Shown piece after piece: positions 24,977 to 36,698 of a DNA stretch of 64,000 nucleotides. The notes beneath the pieces were generated by a model that was not told where the DNA came from, did no database searches, and worked only from the letters and a program-made list of their open reading frames with translations. A program made the position numbers and the translations under genes. The DNA lies in contig JAFEKR010000002.1 of NCBI GenBank assembly GCA_019022495.1, positions 1,178,001-1,242,000 of the forward strand, given 5' to 3'. Every line of letters begins with the position of its first letter. The stretch's first letter is position 1. Origin of the DNA: Epichloe hybrida. Taxonomy: Eukaryota; Ascomycota; Sordariomycetes; Hypocreales; Clavicipitaceae.

Positions 24977-27022
24977 GCGCTGAAGACGATGAAGCCTTCA
25001 CTTGAATCCGAGATTTACACAGGGGGGGAGGGAGTCTGGTGTATTATTTTCTGGAGATACCCCATGATGCGCGCTTGCTCGACTGTACTCTTTTATTAAC
25101 AACCATTAGTAATTACCATTCATTCATTGCCCGCATCAGCTGAACAAAGCCGTTCCAGATCCAACCCCCATTCCTCCCATTCACTCGATTCAATATTCCC
25201 TTTTACGTTTCCGATCCAGGCCTGAAGACTCCAATACTCCAGCCTACCCCGTTCCTCTTTCTCCAACGGCAGGTGGTTGGTTCATGATCTCCCGCACCTC
25301 CGTTCCCCTCGAGCAGGCGAGCCCTTCATTGACCAATCACGAGCTAGAGTTGGAAATAGAACAACTCCGCACTCCGCACTCCGCACTCCGTACGATCCGG
25401 TCCCCTACGTCGCACGACTCCCATACGGAGTACATGATAATAAATAATACCAATTGTGTAATGTAATCCGTACGTACCATACCAATCCCATGCCTCCCTC
25501 ATCCTTGCACACCGGTCATCTCGACAACCACCTTGCCCCCCCCCCGGACCGAATAATCCCTGCTAGACGGGCCGGAATGGACGCACATAGATGTGTATTT
25601 CGAATCCCAGCTACAAAGCGTGACAAAACCAACTACGCATAAATATGCTAGGATTCGAGACAGAAATCGCTTCTATAAACCGTCAAACTATAGGATAGGA
25701 CATCAAAAATTAAGCCGCAGCACCAACTTGAGTCGGCGGAGCAGCAGGAAGGGGAGAGGGAACAGGATACCGAAAGCACCACAAACAACTACTTGCAGAG
25801 TCCCTCCTCGAAGAACCCGTATACATGGAAATTTCTCCTCTTGCCGCCCATATAACAAGTGGTGGAAGTGGGCGCAGACGAAGAGAAAAGGAAGACCAAG
25901 CAAACCCAGATATTTGCACTCAAGCCTGAATGCGGCCAACATTTTTGCCATGGAAAAAGAAAACGAAAGGGGGAATCAAATCAAAAACGATGAAACCAAG
26001 ACGCGAACCCGTCAACCAGAATGTGCCGGAGAGAAACAGAAAAAGCAGTTACGACCCAATGCGATGCAACGCCATGTCTGTTCAGTCTTTCGAGACAAAC
26101 AGTGGACTGGTCCATCCACATATCTATGTTGCGCAGGATGAGGAGAAGAAGGGGGGTGAGAAGAAGAAGAAGAAGAAGAAGAAGCCTCTTGGGTATGATG
26201 CAACCAAGCAAAACCCACACTCGTTGCCAAGTCATCCTTTTCCTTCCAGAGTCCAACATGCTCATGACCATGCCTTCTTTTGCGCCGTAGAATAACCCCC
26301 TTCCGAACCGATAAAATGCAACCGACGGTGAACCAACCATACCAGACATTTTCTGGTGATGCATGGATCCTTGCCTTTCCCGAAAAATAACTTGGTGGCC
26401 CTAATGCAAGACTCGATGAATAGACATAGTCCTCTTTGACGCGCTCAATGCAAATGCAAAAACGTACGCCTCAGCTTTGACCCGTGTCCGATGTGCCCCA
26501 TCGTTTGGGGCGTGTGGGTGACAGACACCATGCGCCGTGTCCAGCCAGCTATACAATCCATGCCATGCGTCCTGTGCTCCATATTGCAACAGATATCAAG
26601 TATTCTGCCACCCCATCTCCAACTCCAAATCCACAGTGACCCTTCCAGTAGGTAGTCGTGGGTTGAATCCTCATATGTTTTTTTTTTTTGTCTCTGCCTG
26701 GCTTTTTTTCGATTTCTTTTTTTTTTTGGTTTGGTTCGGTTTGGTTTGGTCAGGTCGTCCATTTGCAAGTGTCGAAATAAATCACAGAATATAAATACTC
26801 CAAAACCGTGCCAGCACTATGGCCGCGCCAGACAAGATCAACAACGTACTTCGTTGGGGTGGATAACAACAACATAATTTTGACCGAGCAGAAATGCAGT
26901 GACATGGCAGCAAGAAAAGATGAGAGAGATGTGAAACAGGGGAACCGTGGGTAAAAGGTAAAAGGTAGCGCAATGCGTTGTTGTCCTCTTATGCACGAGG
27001 TCCGCCGCGTCAGAGTCGCATC
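24977..27022. other. Convergent intergenic region, low complexity
   Basis: Two kilobases between converging genes with no supportable gene. Features: a short ACTCCGC triplication at 25368-25390 that leads into the TCCGTACG motif, further copies of that motif near 25430 and 25470, a GAA/GAAG run at 26141-26185 and T runs at 26678-26689 and 26706-26728. Most of it is probably 3' UTR. Confidence 0.5.
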
Positions 27023-28726
27023 TCACCTCCCCATCATGTGGCGTGAGAAGTATGATGGGTTGTTGTTGAGAGACCCATTAGGACCAGTGGCAACACTGTT
27101 GAAAGAAGGATTGCCCCAAGGGTGGTGATTTGATCCACCGGGAAATCCGTTCACGCTGCTATATGGTCGGTTGCCACCCGTGTTCATGGAAGACGCCAGA
27201 TTGTAGTTGCCACGGCCACTTCCAAGTCCAGGTGGTGCCGAGAGCCCTGGGGGCGGTCCGTGGGCGGGGAATCCGTTGGCACCACCCGCCATGATGGCAT
27301 TCATGTTGCCCATTGGGTTGTTTGAGCCTTGGCCAGGTGCCTGACCAGATCGGACACCCAATGGGTTCTTGGAAAAACTCAGGCGTATACCACCCTTTAC
27401 ACTGTTATGCAACGGTTGGCCGTAGAGCTCGTGGAGAGCCTTGGTAGCAAAGGAGACGTCCTCAAACTCTACAAAGCACATCGGGCCGTTTTGCTTGGTT
27501 CGGAAACAGAGTCTCTTGTACCCGCGCTGCTTGGAAAACATGGCTTTCAGCTCTTCCTCCGACGTGTCGATGGGCAAGTTGCCCACGTACAGAGTATTGC
27601 AAGGCGGGTTTTGATCGGCAGGGTTGACCGGGGGGAAATTGTGGCGCGGGTAGTTGTGGCCGTTGGCAGAATAACCAAGACTCGGCGCCGGCGCATTGGC
27701 CGGCGACATGGGATTCATGTAGGGCGGCAGAGATTGAGACGCTGGACCTTGCGGCGGGTGGTTTGTGCTCAACGACAAATTTGCCAAACGACCAATCGGA
27801 ATCTGAGGAGCAGTAGCTCTGCGCTGCGAGGTAGCTCCGCTCTCAGCGTAGGCAACCGGGTCTTTAAGCAGGTCGCTTGTTTCTTCGTCCTCGCCGAAAT
27901 CGCTCCTGATGAGCGACTTGCCGGAAATCCTCGGTCGCTCACTGAGGTGGTTCCCGATTGGCGACTGTGGAGAGAAGATGTTTTGATAATGGCTGCTCGC
28001 ATCGGTGTGGATGAAGTCGTTTGCCGGGAATGCGCCACCGGAGGTGGGCGATACGCTGCTGTCTAAGCCTTGAAATCCATTAAAGCGACCGGGCTGTCGA
28101 GAGGCTGTAAGCGAAGAGGTTCCCATGGAAGAAGTGACAGCTGGGTTTGCGACTGCTTGCTCGACCGTGTTTCGTCTGGCCGTCGGACTGTTTGTCAGAA
28201 TCTCAACCACCATCTCAGCATCGTTGGAAATATTAGATCTGCCGTCGAGCATATTCTTCACTTCTAAAGCTCCCTTCATGCTTCGGAACCGTAAAAGAGC
28301 GGATCGAAAACCTTCGTCCTCGGACTTGTCTACCGGGAGTAGCTCGACATCGCCCAATTCTTTGGACCAAACAACCATCAAACGTAGGGACTCTTCGGAT
28401 GTGTTGAGAGGCAGGCGGCGAATAAGAACTCGGACCATGGGCGTGGGAGTGGTCGCGAACGGGGTTCCGACAGGTCTGGTAGGCTCGCGCTCGAAAAGAT
28501 GTGCCGTCGACATGTTAAGTGGATAGGGAGATTGGGTGGACGGAGAATGTCGGAAAGCCTGCGCAGCAGGCAAGAAGCTTGACGAGGCTGTAGCCATGAT
28601 GGGCTTGTCGGGGGCGGCGGTGGTTGGGAAAGGGCTGCTGCGATTGGAATGCGGCGTCTTATTTGACGCGAAGCTGGATAAGGTTGACTGCTGAGAGGAT
28701 AAACCGGGCTCAGGATTCATGGCCAT
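27023..28726 (-). CDS. Two-RRM RNA-binding protein, Whi3-like
   Basis: A 567-residue protein from the Met at 28726 (MAMNPEPG). The frame is open to 28810, but the extra 28 residues form a hydrophobic stretch out of place in an RNA-binding protein and are more likely leader. A Ser/Pro-rich disordered head precedes RRM1 (about 97-180, starting VRVLIRRLP). RRM2 (about 376-450) has NTLYVGNLP as RNP2 and CFVEFED within RNP1. The C-terminus is rich in Asn, Gly and Pro. The spacing and the RRM2 sequence fit fungal Whi3-type proteins, which bind mRNAs such as G1 cyclin transcripts and form condensates through disordered regions. Orthology is inferred. RRM1 is divergent in RNP1 (SALLRFRSM). Confidence 0.85.
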   Translation of the reverse strand: MAMNPEPGLSSQQSTLSSFASNKTPHSNRSSPFPTTAAPDKPIMATASSSFLPAAQAFRHSPSTQSPYPLNMSTAHLFEREPTRPVGTPFATTPTPMVRVLIRRLPLNTSEESLRLMVVWSKELGDVELLPVDKSEDEGFRSALLRFRSMKGALEVKNMLDGRSNISNDAEMVVEILTNSPTARRNTVEQAVANPAVTSSMGTSSLTASRQPGRFNGFQGLDSSVSPTSGGAFPANDFIHTDASSHYQNIFSPQSPIGNHLSERPRISGKSLIRSDFGEDEETSDLLKDPVAYAESGATSQRRATAPQIPIGRLANLSLSTNHPPQGPASQSLPPYMNPMSPANAPAPSLGYSANGHNYPRHNFPPVNPADQNPPCNTLYVGNLPIDTSEEELKAMFSKQRGYKRLCFRTKQNGPMCFVEFEDVSFATKALHELYGQPLHNSVKGGIRLSFSKNPLGVRSGQAPGQGSNNPMGNMNAIMAGGANGFPAHGPPPGLSAPPGLGSGRGNYNLASSMNTGGNRPYSSVNGFPGGSNHHPWGNPSFNSVATGPNGSLNNNPSYFSRHMMGR

Positions 28727-29692
28727 GCAATGTGGTTCTGAGAGCTCTGGCCGTTGAATGAGAAGAAGAAACAATGGGATCGCCAGCCAAGGTACAGTGC
28801 AGTAATCCAATCCTTATAGAAATCAAATAGCGGCCTTGGTCTCTTTCTGGCTGAGTGATGATGATGTGCGTCGCGGATAGACCCCGAAATGCGTGAAAGT
28901 AGTAGAAAATATCGTGATGGAAAGTCTGAACACACTGATCCAGGAACGAAAAACGAGTCAGATGAGTCCACAATCACACTCGGCGCGGGCGCGTATCGCA
29001 GAACGATCGAATGCGCCGGTGAGAAAGGTCGACGCGACGAAGTGCGACGCGAAGCAACGTATCGTCAGTGACGATATGGTTTGACCGGAAGGGGATATTT
29101 CTGCCCCAGAAGAAAAAAGAAGAAGCGTCTGTTATCGTGGGCTGCAGATGCTGAGATGAAAATGCTCGGTATTGACAGAACGCACTAGTATTCCAACGGC
29201 GGCGAAGGTCGAGAGTCGCACGGTCGCGTCGTCGTCTGTCCACGTGATGTCAAGTACGGCGCAACGTGGGTTTCTTGACGAACAACAATTGTCGGGACTA
29301 GATGTCGAATGGTGGATGGGAGGATGAAGAGGATCGACAAATGCGCGAGCCAATGTATGCGATGCGCGTCGCGCAAGAATATTGCGAAAGGGACAGGATG
29401 CGGGCCAAAATGATGGGTAAGGCCAGATAGTGACGAGACAGAGATGTGCAGCCGGGTAGGAGGCGCACACCACTCCAGTTAATAAGAGGAGAGGGCGCAA
29501 ACACAAGGTGCAAGCGCAGACAGGCGCAGGCGCAGGCAAGAACGAGCGGCGAGGAGCAGCAGGCAGGTGAGCAGGTGGGCGAGCAAGTGGGCGAGCAGGT
29601 GGGCGGGCGGGTTGACAAGAGTGGGTTGTATGTATTATGTACATAGTGGTGCGTGGATGCGCGGATGCGGATGCGTGGGTGGATGCGTGGGT

Positions 29693-29828
29693 GGATGCGT
29701 GGATGCGTGGATGCGTGGATGCGTGGATGCGTGGATGCGTGGATGCGTGGATGCGTGGATGCGTGGATGCGTGGATGCGTGGATGCGTGGATGCGTGGAT
29801 GCGTGGATGCGTGGATGCGTGGATGCGT
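29693..29828. repeat. GGATGCGT 8-bp tandem array, about 17 copies
   Basis: Perfect head-to-tail copies of the octamer GGATGCGT, with degenerate copies (GCGGATGCG, GGATGCGTGGGT) just to the left from about 29650. Eight is not a multiple of three, so all three frames translate as repeats such as MRGCVDAW; none is a real protein. It lies about 1 kb upstream of the Whi3-like gene. Confidence 0.97.
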
Positions 29829-30134
29829 GGCTCTTTCCCAGTGATGGTGGTTGCCGGACTGGGGACTGACTGGGACTGGGGATCGGAAGGCAGGAAGGCA
29901 GGGAAGGGGGGGCGCGGGAGGACGGCTGGGCTGCATTGAGAGACTCGGAGAATCGGGGACGTGGGAACACTTTGGAGACTTTGGCTGGAAGCGGCTAGAG
30001 GGTGTGTGGCTGCGGTGGGAGGGGGCGGCAGAGAAGGAACCAGGATGTAGATGTTGTCGCAGCCCGTAACCCGTTGTATTCCGTAAAAATGGATGCAATG
30101 CAGATACATAGTTGGCTCACGGGCCGCAGGCAAG

Positions 30135-30218
<84 letters not shown>

Positions 30219-30219
30219 C
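30135..30219. repeat. GGCA tetranucleotide array, about 21 copies
   Basis: An uninterrupted (CAGG)n/(GGCA)n tract followed directly by (GCTC)n at 30218-30237. The apparent PACL or QAGR repeat ORFs here are artefacts of the tract. Confidence 0.97.
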
Positions 30220-33200
30220 TCGCTCGCTCGCTCGCTCCCAGCCCGGTAGGGACGACATCAGTGCCATCCATTATTTCAAGTGCGGGTCAACGCGCGCGTA
30301 CCTCACGAATTCGGCCAGCAGCTGGACGTGGCATGGCAACTCTACTCGAGTCGACTCGATTTGTGTCGAATCAAGTCCGCTGATTCAGTGTAATTCAACA
30401 TGTTGTATGCCGTGATGGGAACGGACCGGAAACGGAAGACGCGAGACTTTGAAGATTGCATTGGCCGCTTAGAACGTAGCGCGAACTGTCACTGAGCAGG
30501 TCATGAGCATCTTGCAATAACCCAAGGTGAGTACTCCGTACGTCTGCGGGTGCGGGTTTTGCACTTGTTGATCTAATAATCTGATGATACGGATTACGCC
30601 AGTGACAGATATCACAGTCGAGACGCGGTCAAAAGATGGTTGCAGGCGTTGTCGGGGGCGGAAACACGCAAAACACTGCGGCAACGCTAGGCCGAAAATC
30701 CAGAAACTGCTCCGAGTAATCCTGATGATGTGGGTGGATGGGATGGATGGTGATGATGCTGAAGGCTCAATATGCCATGGCTCCACCGATACAAGAGTAC
30801 TAATTGGCAGGAGCCTTCGCACGATTGTATGTACATGTATGTAATGTACATTACAAACCACCTTGTATCCCACGTGGTCGTACGGATTACAGTCCATACT
30901 CTGGCCAGAGGACAACAGAGTGGAGTTGGAGGCACGCGCTAGTCTGCCTCGACCCGCTCGTTTCGAACCCGCCAATCGGCGCACGAACGCATTGGACGAG
31001 AAAGTCTCCTGGCTAAAGTCAAAAACGGAGGCGCAACAAGGGCGATGATGACTTGGAAGTTCTGAGCCACCCCCTCATCACAGCTTGTTGCCCGCCACTC
31101 CACGAGTTGTGTTGTCGTCGGTCAAAGAGTCCGAGGAATGCGTGCTCCAGCTCTCCACAAGGGCACCATGGACACCATGGACGCTTTTCGTTAGACAGAA
31201 CAACGGTTTGCGAGGGAGGCTGCGACAGGAGACACAGGAAAACTCTTTTTTGTTCTCGTTGTCTTTGAGCGGCTTCCCTCGCTCCCATCCCCATCCATCT
31301 AGCCGTCGGGACGAGACCAATCAGGGGTAGCAGTCGATTGTCTTGAACCTACAGTTGTGGCGGTCCTGGGGTTGTTGGAGCCGACTCTAGCAGTCATACG
31401 GCAAGGACATGGGCTGATGGGTTGGTGGGATGGATGGCGGGCAGAGACTCAGAGAGTAAAGTTTCGATGATATTACCAGATGTTTTTATCTACCTACCGT
31501 ATTACTAGCTCCATGTGTGACCGACAATACCCATGTACATAATTCCGTTTGGAGTAAGATGCGGCGCCCACAGACGCCCCGTTTCCGCTTCTATTGTATG
31601 GGGGAATTCGCGTGAAGCCTGAAATAACCGTGGCTTAGATATTTGTGTGAGCACGGCAAGGTCATGCCACGATGCAGGGTCAATCGCTATCGAGAAACAG
31701 GCGATCCCGGAAGACAGATAACAACGCCATCTGCACGCCGATCATCATGTAGGGGCCCGGCCCGGTTTATCATCAGTCTGAATATAGATGATTGACCCCT
31801 GGTTGGTATGGCACAAGTCTGGGTCGCGTTCAACTTTATGTAAAACATTATAACACGTTGCGAAGAAAGTCATTCTGCCTAGAGTACGGATCCGGAGGAG
31901 GAGGAAGCATTCCAACCAGCTCAAGCCAGTTAGGAAGTCACGTGTGGAAGGACACCGAGTCGGAATTTCCACACGTGACTCCTGGGTTATGGTGACCTGA
32001 ACGAATCCAGCCAGCATCCAGCGGGGCAAGCGCTCGGTAGTTGTGAAGGGGTCGCGCCTGCTGAAGCAAGAGGGGAATGAGTTTTTAGTTTTGAACCACC
32101 ACGACTTGCGACTCCCCAGACCGTCTCATGCTACCGCATGACCTGTCGCAAGTCCAGCAAAAAAAAAAAAAGAAACGACCAGATCACACCATTCTCGCAA
32201 GTGTCTTTGCATTCCCCCTGCCCCAGTTAGCACTAGACCTATCCACTTTTTGCGAGCTCTTTGCGAGCCTGGATGAAGGAGATTTCGGAGACTGCACCAT
32301 GGTAACAATCCTTTCTTGATGTTTCCCATTCCACCTTGCTCCGGCAGTTCCGCATAAACTGATACTGGAAAAGACGAGAGCTTTCCCAACTAAATTCAAG
32401 AGCCGGCGAGGTAGTGCGCCATGCCTTGACTCGATCAGACAACTTTACACCTTTCCACCCTCCCTGGTCGCATTTCCCTGTTGCCAATTGGAATGCGGGT
32501 TGGTCTGTTGTAGGGCTGTTGGGCTACCGGCCAGGCAGGACATACACCAGGGGTCATGACGCGGGAAGATGGTATATCATGTAGCTGCAAACCCTGTGTG
32601 CATCGGAAGATGCCCGGCATCGCAACAGCAGCTTGGCGAACAATTTTCTTTGGCAGGGGTTCGGGAGTCAACATGCTCTGCCAAGTCAATATTGGGCTCG
32701 CTCTCTTTATATAAACTGCTGCTGCACGCGACGGGCCTCTTTACGCGTCACTCGGTCGCTCCATTCTCTCGGGATCATTTGATCGTTTGAGCTACAATGC
32801 GTAGCTGGTTGAAACGTGAACGTGAGTGAGCACGGCCCCCAAAGGCTGGGCCTCAAATCCTAGTAGGTACATACTTGGGCCGACCATCATCCCAATGTTA
32901 GAATCAGCGACTGACCCTATCAAGTGCCCAGTCTTGATACCTGGTGTGGATGACCACACCCAAAAAAAAAAAAGCAAATTGGACAACTACACGACTTTGG
33001 GGTGCCTCCTTCTGCTATTTACAACAAGTCACTGCGACGCAACGCTCTCGGCGATGAAAAGTGCTCGATATTTCTCAGCCTTTGCATGTGCTCCAAGGCT
33101 AGGCAGCTTCGGAGCGGTGTCATCAGCTGTTGACGTCGCCAGCAAGTGATTACGGCTGGTCATCCTCGAGGAATTTGTCTAGCTTGAGTCCACCGGAAGG

Positions 33201-34339
33201 CCTGTGTTCTGACCGAGGCCGCAGCATACATAATGCATAATGCAAGAAATAAAATGCTGAGCTCACAAGGGTGTCTTCAGCGAGGATGAAACCCTACATG
33301 TCTCACGGCTCACCAGCGACGAAGTCGGAGCCAAACCTGTAACGCTTGCAGCAAATGCAAGGAGGACGCTTTACTGATAAAGTCCGGTTCCGCCTCATGC
33401 TCCGCGTACTCACCCCAATATTACGATGCGGAATACTCCGTGAGGATTATTGGCAAGGTGAAATGCTGCACTGCTGGAGCAATTTTCCGAGCCTATTATA
33501 AAACTGATTACTGGTTCGGTGTCGTTCGAAACGAGAGAGAGGTGCAGAACTCGGGGCTCGAGGCATCCTCGTTAGAAAGCTACATACGAACGAGAATATA
33601 ATGTCTTAGACCGCCGGAAGATGAGCAGACGGCCTGTTGTATTGCTAATAAATCGGACGAAACACCTGGCCTAAGCGCACACCCCTCAGGCAGGACCGAA
33701 TCGAATGACACCTCGCGACTAGTCAAAGCTTGGCATTTAGCCGATCTGATCTGAAGGCGATGCTCACATCCGTGGGCTGCAATCCTGATTGTGATTGAAA
33801 CGTGCGTCTGCCTCAATTTCAGTCTGCAGGTACAATTTATCCTGGGAAAGTTAGTCCAGTTTCCCATATGGAGACAGCAGCTTTATCTTGGGGGTCAATG
33901 AACAAGAAGCATTGTGCCCTGGCAGTCATAGTCGACTGAGTCACAGTAACACGCCTAACACTATGTATAGCCCTGAAGTAGATCGTCTCAGATTCGTGGT
34001 TGTGTACCAGGGGGCATGAGCACAAGGGCATCGTACAGGAAACCTACCCTTCAGAAATTGACCGCTCTCGCTGTCTAGCAAGTAATCCGTACGCCGTAAC
34101 GAGTTGCAATGCAGGAGCTGTGACACGGCGTAAGCTACGCCCGCCGGCTCGGCTCCATGTGACCCGACCTTTGTCTTTCCGGGTTGCCGTCCACAGACTT
34201 GCAACCAACTTTTGAAGAGCCGTCGTTTGCACGCCAACCGCAGAACATCCCCCGACTCCTCAATAGCGACCAGTGGGAAGGGGAACACAGGGCCGGACCC
34301 CGCCCCGGTCCCAGCCTCATGAAGCTTGGCAGCCACCTC

Positions 34340-34429
34340 CGTCTCCATCTCCATCTTCATCTCCATCTCCATCTTCATCTCCATCTCCATCTTCATCTCC
34401 ATCTCCATCTTCATCTCCATCTCCATCTT
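34340..34429. repeat. 18-bp minisatellite, about five copies
   Basis: The unit ATCTCCATCTCCATCTTC is itself built from CCATCT hexamers. It is repeated about five times without length change, so both strands stay open in several frames (HLHLHL or MEMKME repeats). There is no other sign that it is coding. Confidence 0.9.
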
Positions 34430-34627
34430 CGCGAGAACCGAGGGCCGCCACGAGACCGGCAGGCGGGCCGTGTGTGAGTTGGAACCAGTTCTCTCAAAAA
34501 TATAAAGACGAAAAGATGACAAACCAAGCCTCCATCCTACGACTCGCCACGCCACCTAGTCGACGGCGAAAAAAGGGGAAAGGTTTCCTTTTTCCTTCTG
34601 ATAGATTTCCTAGATAGCAAATCTTGA

Positions 34628-34898
34628 TCTTTGATGGCCAATGGATCTACATAGTAAAACATCCTAGAGAGAGAACCTGATGCAAAAGCACAATGGGTTA
34701 CAAGGTGAGATTAGAATCCCGAAATCTTTAATAAAGAAGATCTCTACGCAGCAGTTTCACATTTGGTTTTTACACAAGGTTCTCTATCAAAGATTTTAGG
34801 ATTCTAATCTCCCCTTGCAACCCACTCCCATTATGATTTTGCGTAAGGTTCTCCATCTATCGGATGTTTCACCGCGTAAATCCATTGGCCATCAAAGA
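34628..34898. mobile_element. 271-bp foldback (MITE-like) element
   Basis: The ends are inverted copies of TCTTTGATGGCCAATGGAT. The similarity runs inward over more than 100 bases per side with scattered mismatches and small gaps, including AGAACCTxxxGCAAAA and GGxGAGATTAGAATCC. The centre (about 34740-34785) is short and non-coding. The whole unit can fold into one imperfect hairpin. The arm sequence is unrelated to the other two elements in this window. The divergence of the arms suggests an old insertion. No target duplication could be fixed. Confidence 0.75.
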
Positions 34899-35431
34899 AA
34901 AACGAGAACAAGAACCGCCGCAGACAAGTCGGGGGGGTTTTTTTGGCTATAAGAATTTATACTGCACCGTCGACTGCCCGTATGGCCCTCCAACTTGCAT
35001 GGTGAAAGGGGGCGAGCATCTTTTTCTTATTTCGAATTTGACATCTCTCGTCAATGGCCAACCCATCCATCGGATCAGTACGGGATACACTTACAATCTG
35101 TCGAAACTGATGCATGCAGGTCGTCGTCCGTCAGTTGACGCTCTCCGGCTTTGTGTATGAAGAAGAATACTTTGAGTCGATGAAACCCAAGGTGATGATG
35201 ACTTGTGGATGACGCTGAGAATTTCAGAATAAGTAGATGAACTAAGTGATATGCTTGATAGTGAACAAACCCGCTTCTATCTACGTTGTCTATGTATTCC
35301 ATCTTTGTCTCCACGTGGAAGTATCCCTGAATGCTAAGAAAACGGCACCAGCAAGTCAGTCCCATCCAGTCTAGTTCTAATAATTGTACACTGTCCCCTC
35401 CATCATACAGGCCCCATCTCCCATCTCCCAT

Positions 35432-36698
35432 CTACGCCGTCTCCCCGGTCCCCGAAACAAGCAGCACCACACTCCCCAGCTGCCGCCTCACATCCTCATG
35501 ATTCACATCATGCGTATCCTCCACCTCCCCCCACTGCATCGCCTGCCAATCCACCTCGAGGCTCACCACCCTAGCCGCCTCGTCGGCGCCAAACTTGGCA
35601 TCCCCCGACAGGTCGGGCCTCCTCCCCGGCCCCTCGGTCCACTCCGTCACGAGCCGCGCCGCCGCGACAAGACTCTTGCCCGCCAGGACGGCCCTCTCCA
35701 GCCCGGCCATCTCCCATGCCGTCAGGCCCGAGACCCATCCTTGCACGACCTCGCGCACGCCGTCCGCCTGCTTCCTGGGGATGATGGCGCCCTCGTCCAG
35801 CACGGGCCCCAGCCTGATGCCCGGCCAGACGTGCGTGGTCATGAAGGAGACGACGTCGTCGGCCGTGCGCTTCTGCACGTCGCGCAGCGATTCGCCCGCG
35901 TCGTTGCGCCGGTCGTACTCCCCCGCCGGGGGCACCCAGCACAGCAGCGAGTCGGTGTCGAGGTATCGCATGGCCGTCGTGGTGATTTGCTCGCGGAGCT
36001 TGAGCGCGCGGGGCGCCGTGCCCGCGTCGGAATCCTCGATGTCGAGGGCCCGGCAGACGAGGCTGGTGAGGGGTATGAGATGCTGCTTGGTTGCCTGGGA
36101 TGTGGACGTGAGGGAGTCCCATTCCAGGGCGATGGCAAAGGCGAGATTGGGCTTGGAGAGCGGCAGAGGAATGATTTTTTTGGTCTGCGGGTGGCGGAGG
36201 GGTCGGGTGTCGAGGCAGACTTGGAGGGTTCCTTGTAATCAGAGCATGTCCAGTTAGTCTTCTTCTTCTTTTTTTATATATATGCTCCAGAGGCCTTCTT
36301 TTTTCTTTTTTTCTTTTTTTCTTTTTGCTTTGGTCCGTCCATGGGTATGGTATATATGCCTTCTTACCGTCGACTTCCTTGACAGTGACTTCTTTCCAGA
36401 ACCTCTTGCGCAGCGTCGTCGTCTTGCCGTCTTTTGCGTTCCGGATCGCCTTGGCTTGCTTGAGCATCTCGGCCTGCCTTCGCCGCCGCTCGATTCTCTC
36501 CTTCACGTTGCGGACTGTCGCGATGGGCGGCTCGGGCGGCGGACCGGTGCCCAGGGCGGGAGCGACGTTGGCGGCTTTGCAGGCTGTTGCGTGCAGGGCT
36601 CGGGAGGGGGAGGGCGATGGCGATGGCGATGGCGTGGCGATGGTGCGCGAGAGCACCCGCACCCGCAGGAGCGGGGGAAATGGAGCTGCGGGCCGCAT
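35432..36698 (-). CDS. ATP12: F1-ATPase assembly factor Atp12
   Basis: Two exons, 36698-36368 and 36231-35432, give 376 residues. The N-terminus is Arg/Ser/Pro-rich without acids (MRPAAPFPPLLRVRVLSRTI, then a Ser-Pro run), a mitochondrial presequence. The mature part contains RFWKEVTVKEVDGTLQVCLD, TRPLRHPQTKKIIPLPLSK, AFAIALEWDS, PLTSLVCRALD and RYLDTDSLLCW, all typical of Atp12. The protein is a matrix chaperone that binds free F1 alpha subunit before assembly of ATP synthase. The splice rebuilds VDGTLQV. Reading through the intron instead gives a Lys-rich, clearly wrong frame. The (GGCGAT)n repeat at 36610-36640 encodes the Ser-Pro run of the presequence. Confidence 0.93.

Larger units (their letters stand above)
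28727..35431. other. Gene-poor, repeat-rich interval
   Basis: About 6.7 kb with no convincing gene. The first 600 bases are the leader and promoter of the Whi3-like gene. The rest carries the arrays at 29693-29828, 30135-30219 and 34340-34429, the inverted repeat at 31933-31982, the foldback element at 34628-34898, several GTACGGATTA/TACTCCGTA motifs and scattered short ORFs on both strands that share no known motif. A TATA-like TTTATATAAA at 32704-32713 has no recognisable gene behind it. Confidence 0.55.

Noticed and set aside
28727..28810. N-terminal extension of the Whi3-like protein
   Set aside because: The added residues form a hydrophobic stretch unsuited to an RNA-binding protein; the MAMNPEPG start is more plausible.
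29132..30271. 379-codon ORF with HASTHPRI and PACL repeats
   Set aside because: It is a translation of the GGATGCGT and GGCA arrays, which stay open in several frames on both strands.
34273..34617. ORFs with HLHLHL, SPSSSP or MEMKME repeats
   Set aside because: They translate the 18-bp minisatellite; the flanks are not protein-like.
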